Shown: positions 8,848 to 17,368 of the stretch, piece after piece
How the letters are laid out: every line of letters starts with the position of its first letter
How positions within the stretch are numbered: position 1 is the stretch's first letter
Assembly (NCBI RefSeq): GCF_004103735.1
Contig: NZ_CP035281.1
Coordinates: forward strand, 2,480,001-2,544,000
Source of the DNA: Aminipila luticellarii
GTDB lineage: Bacteria; Bacillota; Clostridia; Peptostreptococcales; Anaerovoracaceae
DNA length: 64,000 nt
Direction: 5' to 3'
Translations under genes and position numbers: made by a program
Notes under the pieces: model-generated
What the model saw: the letters and a program-made list of their open reading frames with translations, nothing else
Database searches by the model: none
What the model was told of the DNA's origin: nothing

Positions 8848-10113
8848 TTATTTATGCTTATTTCTTTCGTGACGAAGAAGTCCCTGTGGTTCCATGGACA
8901 TTCTTTCGCCCTGTTCAAGACCTGCAACACCTTCATAGTGGTAATCTGCTACGTTCTTGCAGTTCTCATAGCTGCACTGAAGCGGAGGTAAGCCTACTGG
9001 TTCAGTGTAAGTCGTGATAACGCCTTCGTAGTTTCTCAAGATTACCTTATCAGGAGTCTGTGAAATGACATACTGAGGCATTACCGGAGTCTTTCCGCCG
9101 CCACCAGGAGCGTCTACTACAAATGTCGGTACTGCATAGCCTGAAGTATGTCCTCTCAGGCCTTCAATGATTTCGATACCCTTAGATACCGGAGTTCTGA
9201 AGTGTTCGATACCTAATGAAAGGTCGCACTGATAAATGTAATAAGGTCTTACTCTGTTCTTTACTAAGTGATGTACCAGATTTCTCATTACATGTACGTC
9301 ATCGTTTACACCTCTAAGAAGAACGGACTGGTTACCTAGAGGAATACCTGCGTCAGCAAGCTTTCTCAGAGCTTCCATTGCTTCCGGTGTCATTTCCTTT
9401 GGATGATTGAAGTGTGTATTTAACCAGATTGGGTGATACTTCTTCAGCATGTTAACCAGATTGTCTGTAATTCTCTGTGGCATAACAACAGGAGTTCTTG
9501 ATCCTAATCTTACGATTTCAACATGTGGAATCTTTCTTAATTCGCTGATGATGTATTCAAGAATATCATCTTCAACGCATAAGCAGTCGCCGCCTGAAAG
9601 AAGTACGTCTCTTACAACAGGAGTCTTCTTGATGTATGCGATACATGCATCGATATCTTCCTTTGATCTTGCTCCGTCTGTTTCTCCTGCAAGTCTTCTT
9701 CTTGTGCAGTGTCTGCAGTACATGGAACATTGGTCAGTGATTAAGAATAAAACTCTGTCCGGATATCTGTGAGTTAACCCAGGAGCCGGGGAATCTTCAT
9801 CCTCATGCAGCGGGTCAAGCATGTCTGCATCACTTCTGTGCGTTTCTGCCAGTGTAGGTACAGCCTGCATTCTGATTGGGCAGCTTTCGTTTTCCGGATC
9901 CATCAAAGAAGCATAGTAAGGTGTGATACCTACTCTGAATCCAGCCATTACCTTTTTGATGTCTTCTTCTTCTTTTGCAGTTAATTTTACTACCTGCTTA
10001 ATGTCTTCAACACTGTTTAATCTGTTTGCAACCTGCCAGTGCCAGTCATTCCACTGTTCATCAGTAACATCTTTCCATAGAGGAATGTCTTTCCAATTTC
10101 TTCTCTCAGCCAT
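8848..10113 (-). CDS. kamA: L-lysine 2,3-aminomutase
   Basis: Radical-SAM, PLP-dependent enzyme that turns L-lysine into L-beta-lysine, the first pathway step; 421 residues (clostridial KamA is about 416). The CxxxCxxC cluster ligands are C129, C133 and C136 in CSMYCRHC. The PLP lysine is K341 in DAPGGGGKTPV. The GGD stretch LLSGGDCLC is typical of the SAM site. The C-terminal zinc-site cysteines in QCSYENCKN, found in true lysine aminomutases, are present. The start ATG lies behind GGAGAAAG. It is the third gene of the kdd-led operon. Confidence 0.98.
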   Translation of the reverse strand: MAERRNWKDIPLWKDVTDEQWNDWHWQVANRLNSVEDIKQVVKLTAKEEEDIKKVMAGFRVGITPYYASLMDPENESCPIRMQAVPTLAETHRSDADMLDPLHEDEDSPAPGLTHRYPDRVLFLITDQCSMYCRHCTRRRLAGETDGARSKEDIDACIAYIKKTPVVRDVLLSGGDCLCVEDDILEYIISELRKIPHVEIVRLGSRTPVVMPQRITDNLVNMLKKYHPIWLNTHFNHPKEMTPEAMEALRKLADAGIPLGNQSVLLRGVNDDVHVMRNLVHHLVKNRVRPYYIYQCDLSLGIEHFRTPVSKGIEIIEGLRGHTSGYAVPTFVVDAPGGGGKTPVMPQYVISQTPDKVILRNYEGVITTYTEPVGLPPLQCSYENCKNVADYHYEGVAGLEQGERMSMEPQGLLRHERNKHK

Positions 10114-10253
10114 TTGACTTTCTCCTTTTCATTGTAAAATTAAAAATATAATCGAACTCTATTTATATATAAAATCAGCAAATTTTTAACCTTCCCCAAG
10201 GTTTTGTTGTTTTCGTCTAATTCAAGCAACACTTTTTCATTGGTGCCTTCAAA

Positions 10254-11285
10254 TTATGCGTACAGTTCCTGGAACATCTTTCTGATTGGTTCGCTTTCTC
10301 TCAAAATCTGAAGTGTGATTTCAGCATGACCCTTGCAATATCCGTTACCTACGATCATGTCGATATCTTTACCAACACCTTCAGCGCCAAGAGCAGCCTT
10401 TGTGAAGCTTGTAGCCATTGAGAAGAAGTATACAAGGCCATTGTCTTTACAAGCAAGGATACAAGACATTTCAGTGTTTTCAATGTTTACGCAGTTGATA
10501 ACTAAGTCTGCTAATTTTCCGTCTGTTAATTCCATAACTTTATCGTAAATGCCAACAGCATCTGTTGCGTCAGCAAGTACATAGTGGTCAGCATAGCCTA
10601 ATTTCTTTGCTCTGTCTAATGACTTATCAAATCCGTCGATGCAGATTACATTACCTGTAATGCCAGCTCTCTTCTTTGCTTCATACGTAACAAGAAGACC
10701 GGACTTTCCGCCGCCTCCAACGATTACTACTGTATCTCCAGGCTTAACAAACTTAGCTGTCTGAGCAGGAGCACCGGCTACGTCTAAAGCGGACAATGCA
10801 AGTCCTTCTGGAATATCTGTCGGAAGTTTAGCATATAAGCCACTCTGGAACAAGATAGCCTGTCCTTTGATGTCAACCTGGTCGATGTCAGGTCTTACTT
10901 CAATGATTTCATCAATCTTAAGTGGAGTAAGGGAAAGAGAAACCAGTGTTGCAATCTTATCTCCTACCTTTAAATCGCCTTCATAAGCAGGTCCGATTTC
11001 CTTTACAGTACCGATCAGCATTCCGCCTGAACCAGTAACCGGGTTCTTATGCTTCCCAGCCTTTTCAACGATGCCCATCATGATTTTCTTGATTTCTTCT
11101 ACATCATGATTTGCCTGTTCTTCAATCTGAGTAAAGCTGGCGGAGTCAATGTTTAAAGTCTGTACATCGATAAGAACTTCGTTGTCATAGATCTCCATTG
11201 TGTTATCGATAACATCTGCCGGCTGTGGTAATACTCCCTTTGGTGAAATAACTCTGTGTGTTCCGTATGGGCTTCCTTTTTTCAT
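10254..11285 (-). CDS. kdd: L-erythro-3,5-diaminohexanoate dehydrogenase, copy 1
   Basis: 343 residues, the usual Kdd length. It oxidises 3,5-diaminohexanoate to 3-keto-5-aminohexanoate with NAD(P). The N-terminus YGTHRVISPKGVLPQPADVIDN is a family hallmark, and the Rossmann glycine loop VGGGGKSG is intact, followed by YEAKKRAG. It is about 83% identical by hand count to the copy just upstream (11359-12390), a tandem duplication. Start ATG is behind GGAGGAACAAAAGATATT. A 140-base gap with a small hairpin (10188-10203) separates it from kamA. Confidence 0.95.
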   Translation of the reverse strand: MKKGSPYGTHRVISPKGVLPQPADVIDNTMEIYDNEVLIDVQTLNIDSASFTQIEEQANHDVEEIKKIMMGIVEKAGKHKNPVTGSGGMLIGTVKEIGPAYEGDLKVGDKIATLVSLSLTPLKIDEIIEVRPDIDQVDIKGQAILFQSGLYAKLPTDIPEGLALSALDVAGAPAQTAKFVKPGDTVVIVGGGGKSGLLVTYEAKKRAGITGNVICIDGFDKSLDRAKKLGYADHYVLADATDAVGIYDKVMELTDGKLADLVINCVNIENTEMSCILACKDNGLVYFFSMATSFTKAALGAEGVGKDIDMIVGNGYCKGHAEITLQILRESEPIRKMFQELYA

Positions 11286-11358
11286 AATATCTTTTGTTCC
11301 TCCTAAATCTTATCTTGAAATAAAATCAGCAGTATTGCGATTTTATTTCAATTTAAAT

Positions 11359-12390
11359 TTAAGCATACATTTCTTGGAACAGTTTTCTGAGAGGTTCGCA
11401 TTCTCTAAGTTCCTGAAGTGTTATTTCAGCATGACCCTTGCAATATCCATTGCCCACGATCATTTCGATATCCTTTCCTACACCTTCTGCTCCTAATGCT
11501 GCTTTTGTAAAACTTGTTGCCATGGAAAAGAAATATACCGTTCCACGTTCCTTGCAAGAAAGAATTGAAGCCATTTCTGTGTTTTCAATATTTACGCAGT
11601 TAATAACCACATCTGCAAGCTTGCCTTTTGTAAGTTCCATCACTTTGTTGTAAACGTCAATGGCATTTGTTGCATCCGCAGTTACATATTCGTCTGCCAA
11701 ATTAAGATTTCTTGCTCTTGTTGTTGACTTCTCCGAGCCGCCTATGCAAATAACTTTTCCGGTTACACCGGCTCTCTTCTTTGCTTCATATAAGCATAGA
11801 AGACCGGACTTTCCGCCGCCGCCAATTACTACTACTGTATTTCCTGACTTGACTAGCTTTGCCGTCTGTGCAGGAGCTCCAGCCACATCTAAAGCGGACA
11901 GGGCGAGTCCCTCAGGCATATCTGTTGGAAGTTTTGCATAAATCCCGCTCTGGAATAGGATTGCCTGTCCCTTAATATCTACCTGATCAATAGCAGGCCT
12001 GATCTCAAGGATTTCGTCTATCCTAAGCGGAGTAAGTGAAAGTGAAACAAGAGTTGCAATCTTATCTCCTACTTTTAGGTCACCTACATAAGCAGGTCCA
12101 ATTTCTTTTACGGTACCAATAAGCATGCCGCCAGAACCGGTCCAAGGGTTCTTGTGTTTACCAGCTTTCTCAACAATACCGAGCATAATCTTTTTAATCT
12201 CTTCAATATTTCCGCCAGCTCTTTTTTCAATTTCTGTAAACGATGCTGAGTCAATGTTCAAAGTCTTTACGTCGATTAGTACCTCGTTGTCGTAGATCTC
12301 CATGGTGTTATCAATAACATCAGCAGGTTGTGGCAACACTCCCTTTGGAGAAATAACTCTGTGTGTTCCATACGGACATCCTTTTTTCAT
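11359..12390 (-). CDS. kdd: L-erythro-3,5-diaminohexanoate dehydrogenase, copy 2
   Basis: First gene of the operon, 343 residues, with the same start motif and an intact glycine loop IGGGGKSG. About 57 residues differ from copy 1. The differences cluster in two surface-like stretches (residues 50-60 and about 220-240); the N-terminal and C-terminal blocks are almost unchanged. Start ATG follows TAGGAGG. It is driven by the sigma-54 promoter at 12490-12505. Two active isozymes with different cofactor use or kinetics are possible; nothing in the sequence shows that either is broken. Confidence 0.95.
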   Translation of the reverse strand: MKKGCPYGTHRVISPKGVLPQPADVIDNTMEIYDNEVLIDVKTLNIDSASFTEIEKRAGGNIEEIKKIMLGIVEKAGKHKNPWTGSGGMLIGTVKEIGPAYVGDLKVGDKIATLVSLSLTPLRIDEILEIRPAIDQVDIKGQAILFQSGIYAKLPTDMPEGLALSALDVAGAPAQTAKLVKSGNTVVVIGGGGKSGLLCLYEAKKRAGVTGKVICIGGSEKSTTRARNLNLADEYVTADATNAIDVYNKVMELTKGKLADVVINCVNIENTEMASILSCKERGTVYFFSMATSFTKAALGAEGVGKDIEMIVGNGYCKGHAEITLQELRECEPLRKLFQEMYA

Positions 12391-12489
12391 ATTGAATACC
12401 TCCTAAAAAATTTTATCATAAAAAATTAAAATAATTTTTATGGACCTCATAAATTTTCCGGCTAAAAGTATTCTTGCGCAATTATATAA

Positions 12490-12505
12490 AGCAATATCCG
12501 TGCCA
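12490..12505 (-). promoter_or_regulatory. Sigma-54 (-24/-12) promoter of the kdd-kam operon
   Basis: On the minus strand TGGCAC-GGATA-TTGCT, with GG and GC exactly 10 bases apart. Expected start near 12479, giving an untranslated leader of about 90 bases before kdd. It lies 135-190 bases downstream of two GAACC-N6-GGTTC palindromes. Confidence 0.9.
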
Positions 12506-12638
12506 TACTGATGAAATTGTTTAAAATAAACAAGTTTCTACATATTATATACAGATTCATAAATTTTAATTATTATTTTGCTTTTAAAGGAGATTCCTCT
12601 TCTATCAGCAATAACTATCTTGCTATTGCTTCTTTCTA

Positions 12639-12660
12639 TTCGAACCGATTTGGGTTCGAA
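12639..12660. promoter_or_regulatory. Palindrome 1, likely upstream activator site
   Basis: Perfect inverted repeat TTCGAACC-N6-GGTTCGAA. The core GAACC-N6-GGTTC recurs at 12665-12698 and 14821-14838, so it is probably the binding site of the sigma-54 activator encoded between the copies. Confidence 0.75.
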
Positions 12661-12664
12661 AGCA

Positions 12665-12698
12665 AAATAATGTGAACCATTTTGGGTTCACATTATTT
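12665..12698. promoter_or_regulatory. Palindrome 2, activator site and possible terminator
   Basis: Fourteen-base perfect arms around a six-base spacer, with the core GAACC-N6-GGTTC. It sits 18 bases past the regulator stop codon and is followed by a T-rich run on the minus strand, so it may also end the regulator transcript. Confidence 0.65.
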
Positions 12699-12715
12699 AA
12701 ACGCTTGCGGTCCAG

Positions 12716-14794
12716 CTACTGTATGCCGTATTTTTTCTTTTTTCTCACCAGCTGTGTCTGGCTTATTCCAATGGCTTGAGCCGTTTTCCTCGTGGAGCCG
12801 TACTTCTCGCAGGCATGCCGGATCAGATTTTTTTCAAAGCTCTCTACCAGTGGCTCCAAGGCAAAATCTTTAGCGATTACTTCTTCAAAGTTATCCTCGT
12901 TACTAAAATCCATCTGTTCAAATGCATTATCATTTAAACATTTTATCACATCAATCAGCGTAATATTGGAGCCTTTCGCACTGATCATAATGCGCTGAAC
13001 GGAATTCTCCAGTTCCCTGATATTACCTGTCCATTTACGCTCCTTTAGATAGTCGATGGCTTCTTCATCGATGCCCCGATTTATCCCGTATTTCTTGTTA
13101 TAGGTCTTAACAAAGTGCTGTACCAATGCCGGTATTTCAGCCTTTCGCTCCTTCAAAGACGGCACCTTGACAGGAAACACATTCAGTCTGTAATACAAGT
13201 CCTGTCTGAATTGTTTCTTTTCGATCTGCTCCAGCAGATTTCTGTTGGTCGCAGAAATAATTCGCACATTGGTCTTGATTGGGGTGGTTCCTCCCACCCT
13301 GTATATTTCCCCATCCTGCGTCACTCGAAGCAGCTTGGCCTGTATGTCCAGAGGCAGCTCCCCTACCTCGTCCAGAAAAATAATCCCATTGTCTGCAGAT
13401 TCAAAATACCCCTTTTTCCCGGAAGCATTTGCTCCGGTAAAGGCACCTTTTTCATACCCAAAGAACTCAGATTCCATCAGGTTCGGCGCAATGGCAGCAC
13501 AATTTATTTTGATAAATGGCTGCATATTTCTTACACTGTTTTTCTGTATGATATTCGCAATTTTATCCTTACCTACACCGGTTTCTCCAGTGATAAGAAC
13601 ATTGCAGTCATACTTGGATACTTTCAGGATTTCCTCCAGAACTACTGCCATGGCACGGCTTTCGCAGATAAAATTTTCTGCCATGCTGTGTCTATAGCCC
13701 TCGCTGGATAGAACTCTGTCTTCCCTAATCAATGGGTATGCCAGATCCTCTTCAAACACGGCGCTGGAAGTGACCGCATCCCTAATATAAGGCGCCAGCT
13801 CCCGCCCTACCTCGATATCGAACTCATCATATTTTTCCAGATACCCGTCTGCACATTTCAGCTCTAAGTGTTTTGAGATGGATTCCGTTATATATAAGGC
13901 GATGTTATAGTTGTTTATAAAGTTTGCAAATATAACGGTTCCGCTGGATTTGGTCGCCAAAATGTTAATCGTTTCAGCCCCCGGAATATCCGCACAATTT
14001 ACCGTCATATCAAACCGGGATTCAATATTCAGCTTTTCTAAGCACTCCATGGGTCTCAAAATGTTGACATAATGCACTTCATCAAAGACCTCGGAAAGCA
14101 ATTTATCAATGGATTTGCCCACTATTACAAGGTCTGTTTTTTTATCAAACAAGCAGATGATCTCTGCGTCAGGACCCGCTTTTTTTCGGATAACATATCC
14201 GAACATCAAATTAGTCATAATATTGTTGCCTAAAACAAGGAAACTCTTACGCCCTTCGATTTCTCTACTCACCCGGTATAAAGTCCCCGATTCGTTGAAA
14301 ATGAACAGCATCAAGTCTAAGGGAACCCCTTCCGGCTTTCGCACCACAGGGATCTTATCAAAGACAATGGCATAGCCCTCCACTTCCACCTGCTTAAAAG
14401 CCTTATCCACGCTTATAATTCGATTTATGTATAGAGGAACGCCTGCAAGCGATGTGTTGCAAAGAATCTCATCGCCGGGCTTCAGATTTTTTTCATTATT
14501 GTAGTCCTCACCGATTTCGTCCACGATTCCGTACAGCAGACCACCGGTATCCGTCACCGGATTGTGCAGCTTTCCCCGTTTCAGGACAATATCCATAATT
14601 TTCTCTTTGATCTGCTCATCGTGATTATTGGCTTCCAGACAGATTTGCTTGAAGCTTGTGGTTTCAATATGCAGACGTTTTATAGAGATTCTCATTTCCT
14701 CTGAGGATATTTCTCTGGAGTTGTCCAATTTCCATGCAGATGTAGGTAAAACATATTTTGGTTCTAAAACGCGTCGAATTCCATAATTTAACAT
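12716..14794 (-). CDS. Sigma-54 activator with a Kdd-derived sensor domain
   Basis: 692 residues in three parts. Residues 1-350 align end to end with the Kdd enzymes of the same island: PKYVLP against PKGVLP, KLHNPVTDTGGLLYGIV against KHKNPVTGSGGMLIGTV, and matching C-terminal blocks. The NAD glycine loop is lost: residues 188-196 read LGNNIMTNL where Kdd has VGGGGKSGL, so catalysis is unlikely. Residues about 380-625 are an AAA+ sigma-54 activator: Walker A GETGVGKD (403-410), GAFTGA (450-455), Walker B IIFLDE (471-476). A Fis-type HTH closes the protein (GSTRKTAQAIGISQTQLVRK). It probably senses a lysine-pathway diamine and switches on kdd-kam and kal. The ligand is inference. Confidence 0.93.
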   Translation of the reverse strand: MLNYGIRRVLEPKYVLPTSAWKLDNSREISSEEMRISIKRLHIETTSFKQICLEANNHDEQIKEKIMDIVLKRGKLHNPVTDTGGLLYGIVDEIGEDYNNEKNLKPGDEILCNTSLAGVPLYINRIISVDKAFKQVEVEGYAIVFDKIPVVRKPEGVPLDLMLFIFNESGTLYRVSREIEGRKSFLVLGNNIMTNLMFGYVIRKKAGPDAEIICLFDKKTDLVIVGKSIDKLLSEVFDEVHYVNILRPMECLEKLNIESRFDMTVNCADIPGAETINILATKSSGTVIFANFINNYNIALYITESISKHLELKCADGYLEKYDEFDIEVGRELAPYIRDAVTSSAVFEEDLAYPLIREDRVLSSEGYRHSMAENFICESRAMAVVLEEILKVSKYDCNVLITGETGVGKDKIANIIQKNSVRNMQPFIKINCAAIAPNLMESEFFGYEKGAFTGANASGKKGYFESADNGIIFLDEVGELPLDIQAKLLRVTQDGEIYRVGGTTPIKTNVRIISATNRNLLEQIEKKQFRQDLYYRLNVFPVKVPSLKERKAEIPALVQHFVKTYNKKYGINRGIDEEAIDYLKERKWTGNIRELENSVQRIMISAKGSNITLIDVIKCLNDNAFEQMDFSNEDNFEEVIAKDFALEPLVESFEKNLIRHACEKYGSTRKTAQAIGISQTQLVRKKKKYGIQ

Positions 14795-14820
14795 ATTTCA
14801 CTCTTTCCTCACTTTTTTGT

Positions 14821-14838
14821 CGAACCAAAATCGGTTCG
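14821..14838. promoter_or_regulatory. Palindrome 3, activator site between regulator and kal
   Basis: CGAACC-N6-GGTTCG, the same core as the two copies at 12639-12698. It lies 27 bases before the regulator start and about 28 bases upstream of the kal -24 element, so it could serve kal activation and autoregulation. Confidence 0.75.
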
Positions 14839-14866
14839 TTTTTATCTATTTTCAATAATAACTCAT

Positions 14867-14882
14867 TGGCACGGAATTTGCA
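14867..14882 (+). promoter_or_regulatory. Sigma-54 (-24/-12) promoter of kal
   Basis: TGGCAC-GGAAT-TTGCA, a full consensus match with GG and GC 10 bases apart. Expected start near 14893, about 70 bases before the kal ATG. Confidence 0.9.
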
Positions 14883-14962
14883 ATTAATATTTGTGTCTAT
14901 TTTTTATTGGACAACAATATATTTATTATCAATTTTAATGATTTACAAAAGGAGACAATATA

Positions 14963-15355
14963 ATGGAGAAGATTTCATCAACATTAAGATTAAGAATGTC
15001 ACATAAGGATGCTCACTACGGCGGAAGCCTTGTAGATGGAGCTCACATGGTTCACCTTTTCGGAGACCTTGCTACAGAGCTATTAATTAAAGTAGACGGA
15101 GACGAAGGTCTATTCTTAAGATATGACGAAGTAGAATTCTTAGCACCTACTTATGCTGGAGATTACATTGAAGTTTACGGAGAAATCACTAAGATGGGTA
15201 ATACTTCAAGAACTATGACTTTCGAAGCTAAGAAAGTAGTTGCTGCAAGACCTGACATCAGTCCTTCAGCTGCTGATTCACTGGAAGAACCAATTGTAGT
15301 TGCAAGAGCTAAAGGTGTTTGCGTAACTCCAAAGGATTCACAGAGAAAGAAATAA
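14963..15355 (+). CDS. kal: 3-aminobutyryl-CoA ammonia-lyase
   Basis: 130-residue hot-dog-fold enzyme that removes ammonia from L-3-aminobutyryl-CoA to give crotonyl-CoA. The start [21 protein letters not shown] and the core [19 protein letters not shown] match the Kal family, and the length is normal. ATG follows AAAGGAGA by seven bases. It is transcribed away from the regulator, from its own sigma-54 promoter, and ends in a strong terminator about 150 bases downstream. Being single-gene and divergent, it can be made at a level independent of kdd-kam while sharing the same activator. Confidence 0.95.
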   Translation: MEKISSTLRLRMSHKDAHYGGSLVDGAHMVHLFGDLATELLIKVDGDEGLFLRYDEVEFLAPTYAGDYIEVYGEITKMGNTSRTMTFEAKKVVAARPDISPSAADSLEEPIVVARAKGVCVTPKDSQRKK

Positions 15356-15503
15356 GAAGTAAAATCATTCGACCAATAATACACCAATAGATATTTAAAT
15401 TTGGTTATGTGAAATATGTGATGCATTGGTATTGCATATGAACTTAACATATATGTCCGTAATATTCGGACAATCCTTCATCATCTTTTTTATTTTATGC
15501 AAG

Positions 15504-15532
15504 AAAACCTCTGTTCCTCCAGAGGTTTTTTT
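15504..15532 (+). terminator. Terminator of kal, possibly also argH
   Basis: Ten-base perfect stem (15504-15513 with 15520-15529), six-base loop and T run on the plus strand; on the minus strand it also carries four Ts after the stem, downstream of argH. Confidence 0.85.
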
Positions 15533-15614
15533 GCGTTCGGTTATATGCAATACCCTTGCGTCTCTGCTATACCTTCCACTGGTTTTCCCCATTCTTTCGA
15601 ACTGCACTGTCAGA

Positions 15615-17000
15615 TTATAAGGTCAGCTCTGCAATCCACTCTCCTCCGACTCGAATTTGTCTTCGGACTTCTACCGGTGCCGTTCCTCCAAAGGATACTC
15701 TTGCCTTTACACAGCCCTCTATACTTAAATCAGGAAGCCTGTCCAGCGAAAGCCAGCTATCTATAGCTTCTAAATCACCTTCTGTCAGATCTGTAAAATC
15801 CTTATTATTATTTTCACAGAATTTTACCATTTTGCCCACCACCTCGTGCGCTTCTCTGAAAGGCATCCCCTGTTTCACAAAATGCTCGGCAATATCTGTA
15901 GCATTTAAAAACCCGGTATGCAAATGCTTTTCGATCCTGTCCATTCTAAACTCAGTCTTTTCAATCATTTTTGCAAAAATTCGCAAGGAAGCCTTCCAGG
16001 TATCCACCGCATCGAATAAGCCTTCTTTATCTTCTTGAAAATCTTTATTATATGCCAGCGGCGTTCCCTTCATGACGGTCAGTATCTGCATCAAATGTCC
16101 GTACACGCGGCCTACCTTTCCTCTCAAGAGTTCCGCCATATCCGGATTTTTTTTCTGAGGCATGATACTGCTTCCTGTGCAAAAACTATCATCTATGGAA
16201 ATATAACTGAATTCCTGTGAATTCCACCACACGAACTCTTCCGCGAACCGGCTGATATGCATCATGGAGATGGATGCATCACTTAAAAATTCAATGACAT
16301 AGTCTCTGTCGCTGACACTGTCCATAGCATTTTCCGTGGGTGCCTTAAACCCAAGCATTTCAGAGGTGAAATACCTGTCTGTCGGTAAAGTGGTTCCGGC
16401 CAGAGCACAGGCTCCCAACGGGCAATAGTCCATTCTTTCATACGTGTCCTGCAATCGCTGGATATCCCTCTTGAACATTTGAAAATATGCCATTAAATGA
16501 AACCCTACGGTTACCGGCTGCGCATGCTGCACATGGGTGAATCCGATCATAATCTGATCGGCATATTGTTTTGCTTTTTCCAGCAGTACTTTTTCCATAT
16601 AAACTAAATTTTCTATTACTTCTTTGATTTGTTCCTTTAAATAGAGTCTGGTGTCTACAGCCACCTGATCATTTCTGCTTCTGGCCGTGTGCAGTCGTTT
16701 CCCCGTATCTCCCAGTGCCTCGATCAAAGCACCTTCCACAGCCATATGGATATCCTCCTGCTTGATATTGAACTCAAATTCCCCTTTATCTATTTTATGT
16801 TTAATCTCTGTAAGACCTTTTATGATCTTCTCTTTTTCTTCTTCTTTCACGATGCCCTGTTTCGCCAGCATGGACACGTGAGCAATACTTCCCTGTATAT
16901 CACAGGCATACAGCCTTTTGTCCACGCCAATGGAAGCGTTAAATTTTTCAACGATTTCATCCATGCCTTTTTCAAATCTACCACTCCATAAATTTGCCAT
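15615..17000 (-). CDS. argH: Argininosuccinate lyase
   Basis: 461 residues, full length. It splits argininosuccinate into arginine and fumarate, in the cytoplasm. The fumarase/aspartase-superfamily signature GSSIMPQKKNPD is present, with the catalytic serine in the first S-S pair, and so are the HTARSRNDQVAVD and TGFTHVQHAQPVT segments. Start ATG follows GAGGGAGA by about seven bases. argG, its usual partner, is not adjacent; an IS110-family element lies directly upstream and may have separated the gene from former neighbours. Confidence 0.97.
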   Translation of the reverse strand: MANLWSGRFEKGMDEIVEKFNASIGVDKRLYACDIQGSIAHVSMLAKQGIVKEEEKEKIIKGLTEIKHKIDKGEFEFNIKQEDIHMAVEGALIEALGDTGKRLHTARSRNDQVAVDTRLYLKEQIKEVIENLVYMEKVLLEKAKQYADQIMIGFTHVQHAQPVTVGFHLMAYFQMFKRDIQRLQDTYERMDYCPLGACALAGTTLPTDRYFTSEMLGFKAPTENAMDSVSDRDYVIEFLSDASISMMHISRFAEEFVWWNSQEFSYISIDDSFCTGSSIMPQKKNPDMAELLRGKVGRVYGHLMQILTVMKGTPLAYNKDFQEDKEGLFDAVDTWKASLRIFAKMIEKTEFRMDRIEKHLHTGFLNATDIAEHFVKQGMPFREAHEVVGKMVKFCENNNKDFTDLTEGDLEAIDSWLSLDRLPDLSIEGCVKARVSFGGTAPVEVRRQIRVGGEWIAELTL

Positions 17001-17068
17001 AACACATTCTCCCTCGTATAATACTTTTTAGATACATAAATGTACCTTGATAACTTAATTAATATTTG

Positions 17069-17335
17069 TTCAATAGGCTTAGTTAAGCCCATGATATAAT
17101 TGTCTTAGTGTCAATCAGGTAATAGTTCTTTTTTCTCCTGTTGAACCAGTAATGGTTGCTTCATAGTAAGTCTGTTCCCCTGACATGGAAGTTAGCTTCA
17201 AACCGGCTGGCTGTTTGCTTAAGTTTATGGACGACCATCTAGCAGTGTGGTTTCGCATCTGTCCATCTTAAGCTGGATTCTTATATGCGAGGGTGTCGAT
17301 GCTCCATGTTCATGGGTTTTACCAAGCCGATTGAA
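17069..17335. repeat. Imperfect inverted repeat around the IS110 left end
   Basis: The minus-strand segment 17092-17069 and the plus-strand segment 17312-17335 match at 20 of 24 positions, both beginning ATGGG and ending ATTGAA. They enclose about 220 bases of non-coding IS sequence. Confidence 0.6.
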
Positions 17336-17368
17336 TACTCAAATCTAACTACGAAAGAAGGTGATTTT

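Noticed and set aside
10188-10203. Hairpin AACCTT-CCCC-AAGGTT between kdd and kamA
   Set aside because: Short stem with no T run on the minus strand, so not a convincing terminator; it may only be an RNA stabiliser.
15395-15607. Minus-strand frame of 70 codons between kal and argH
   Set aside because: It runs through the kal terminator hairpin and has no ribosome site.
16847-17092. Minus-strand frame starting MGLTKPIE upstream of argH
   Set aside because: Overlaps the argH start in another frame; the peptide likeness to the IS leader frame (MGFTKPIE) only reflects the DNA inverted repeat reported above.
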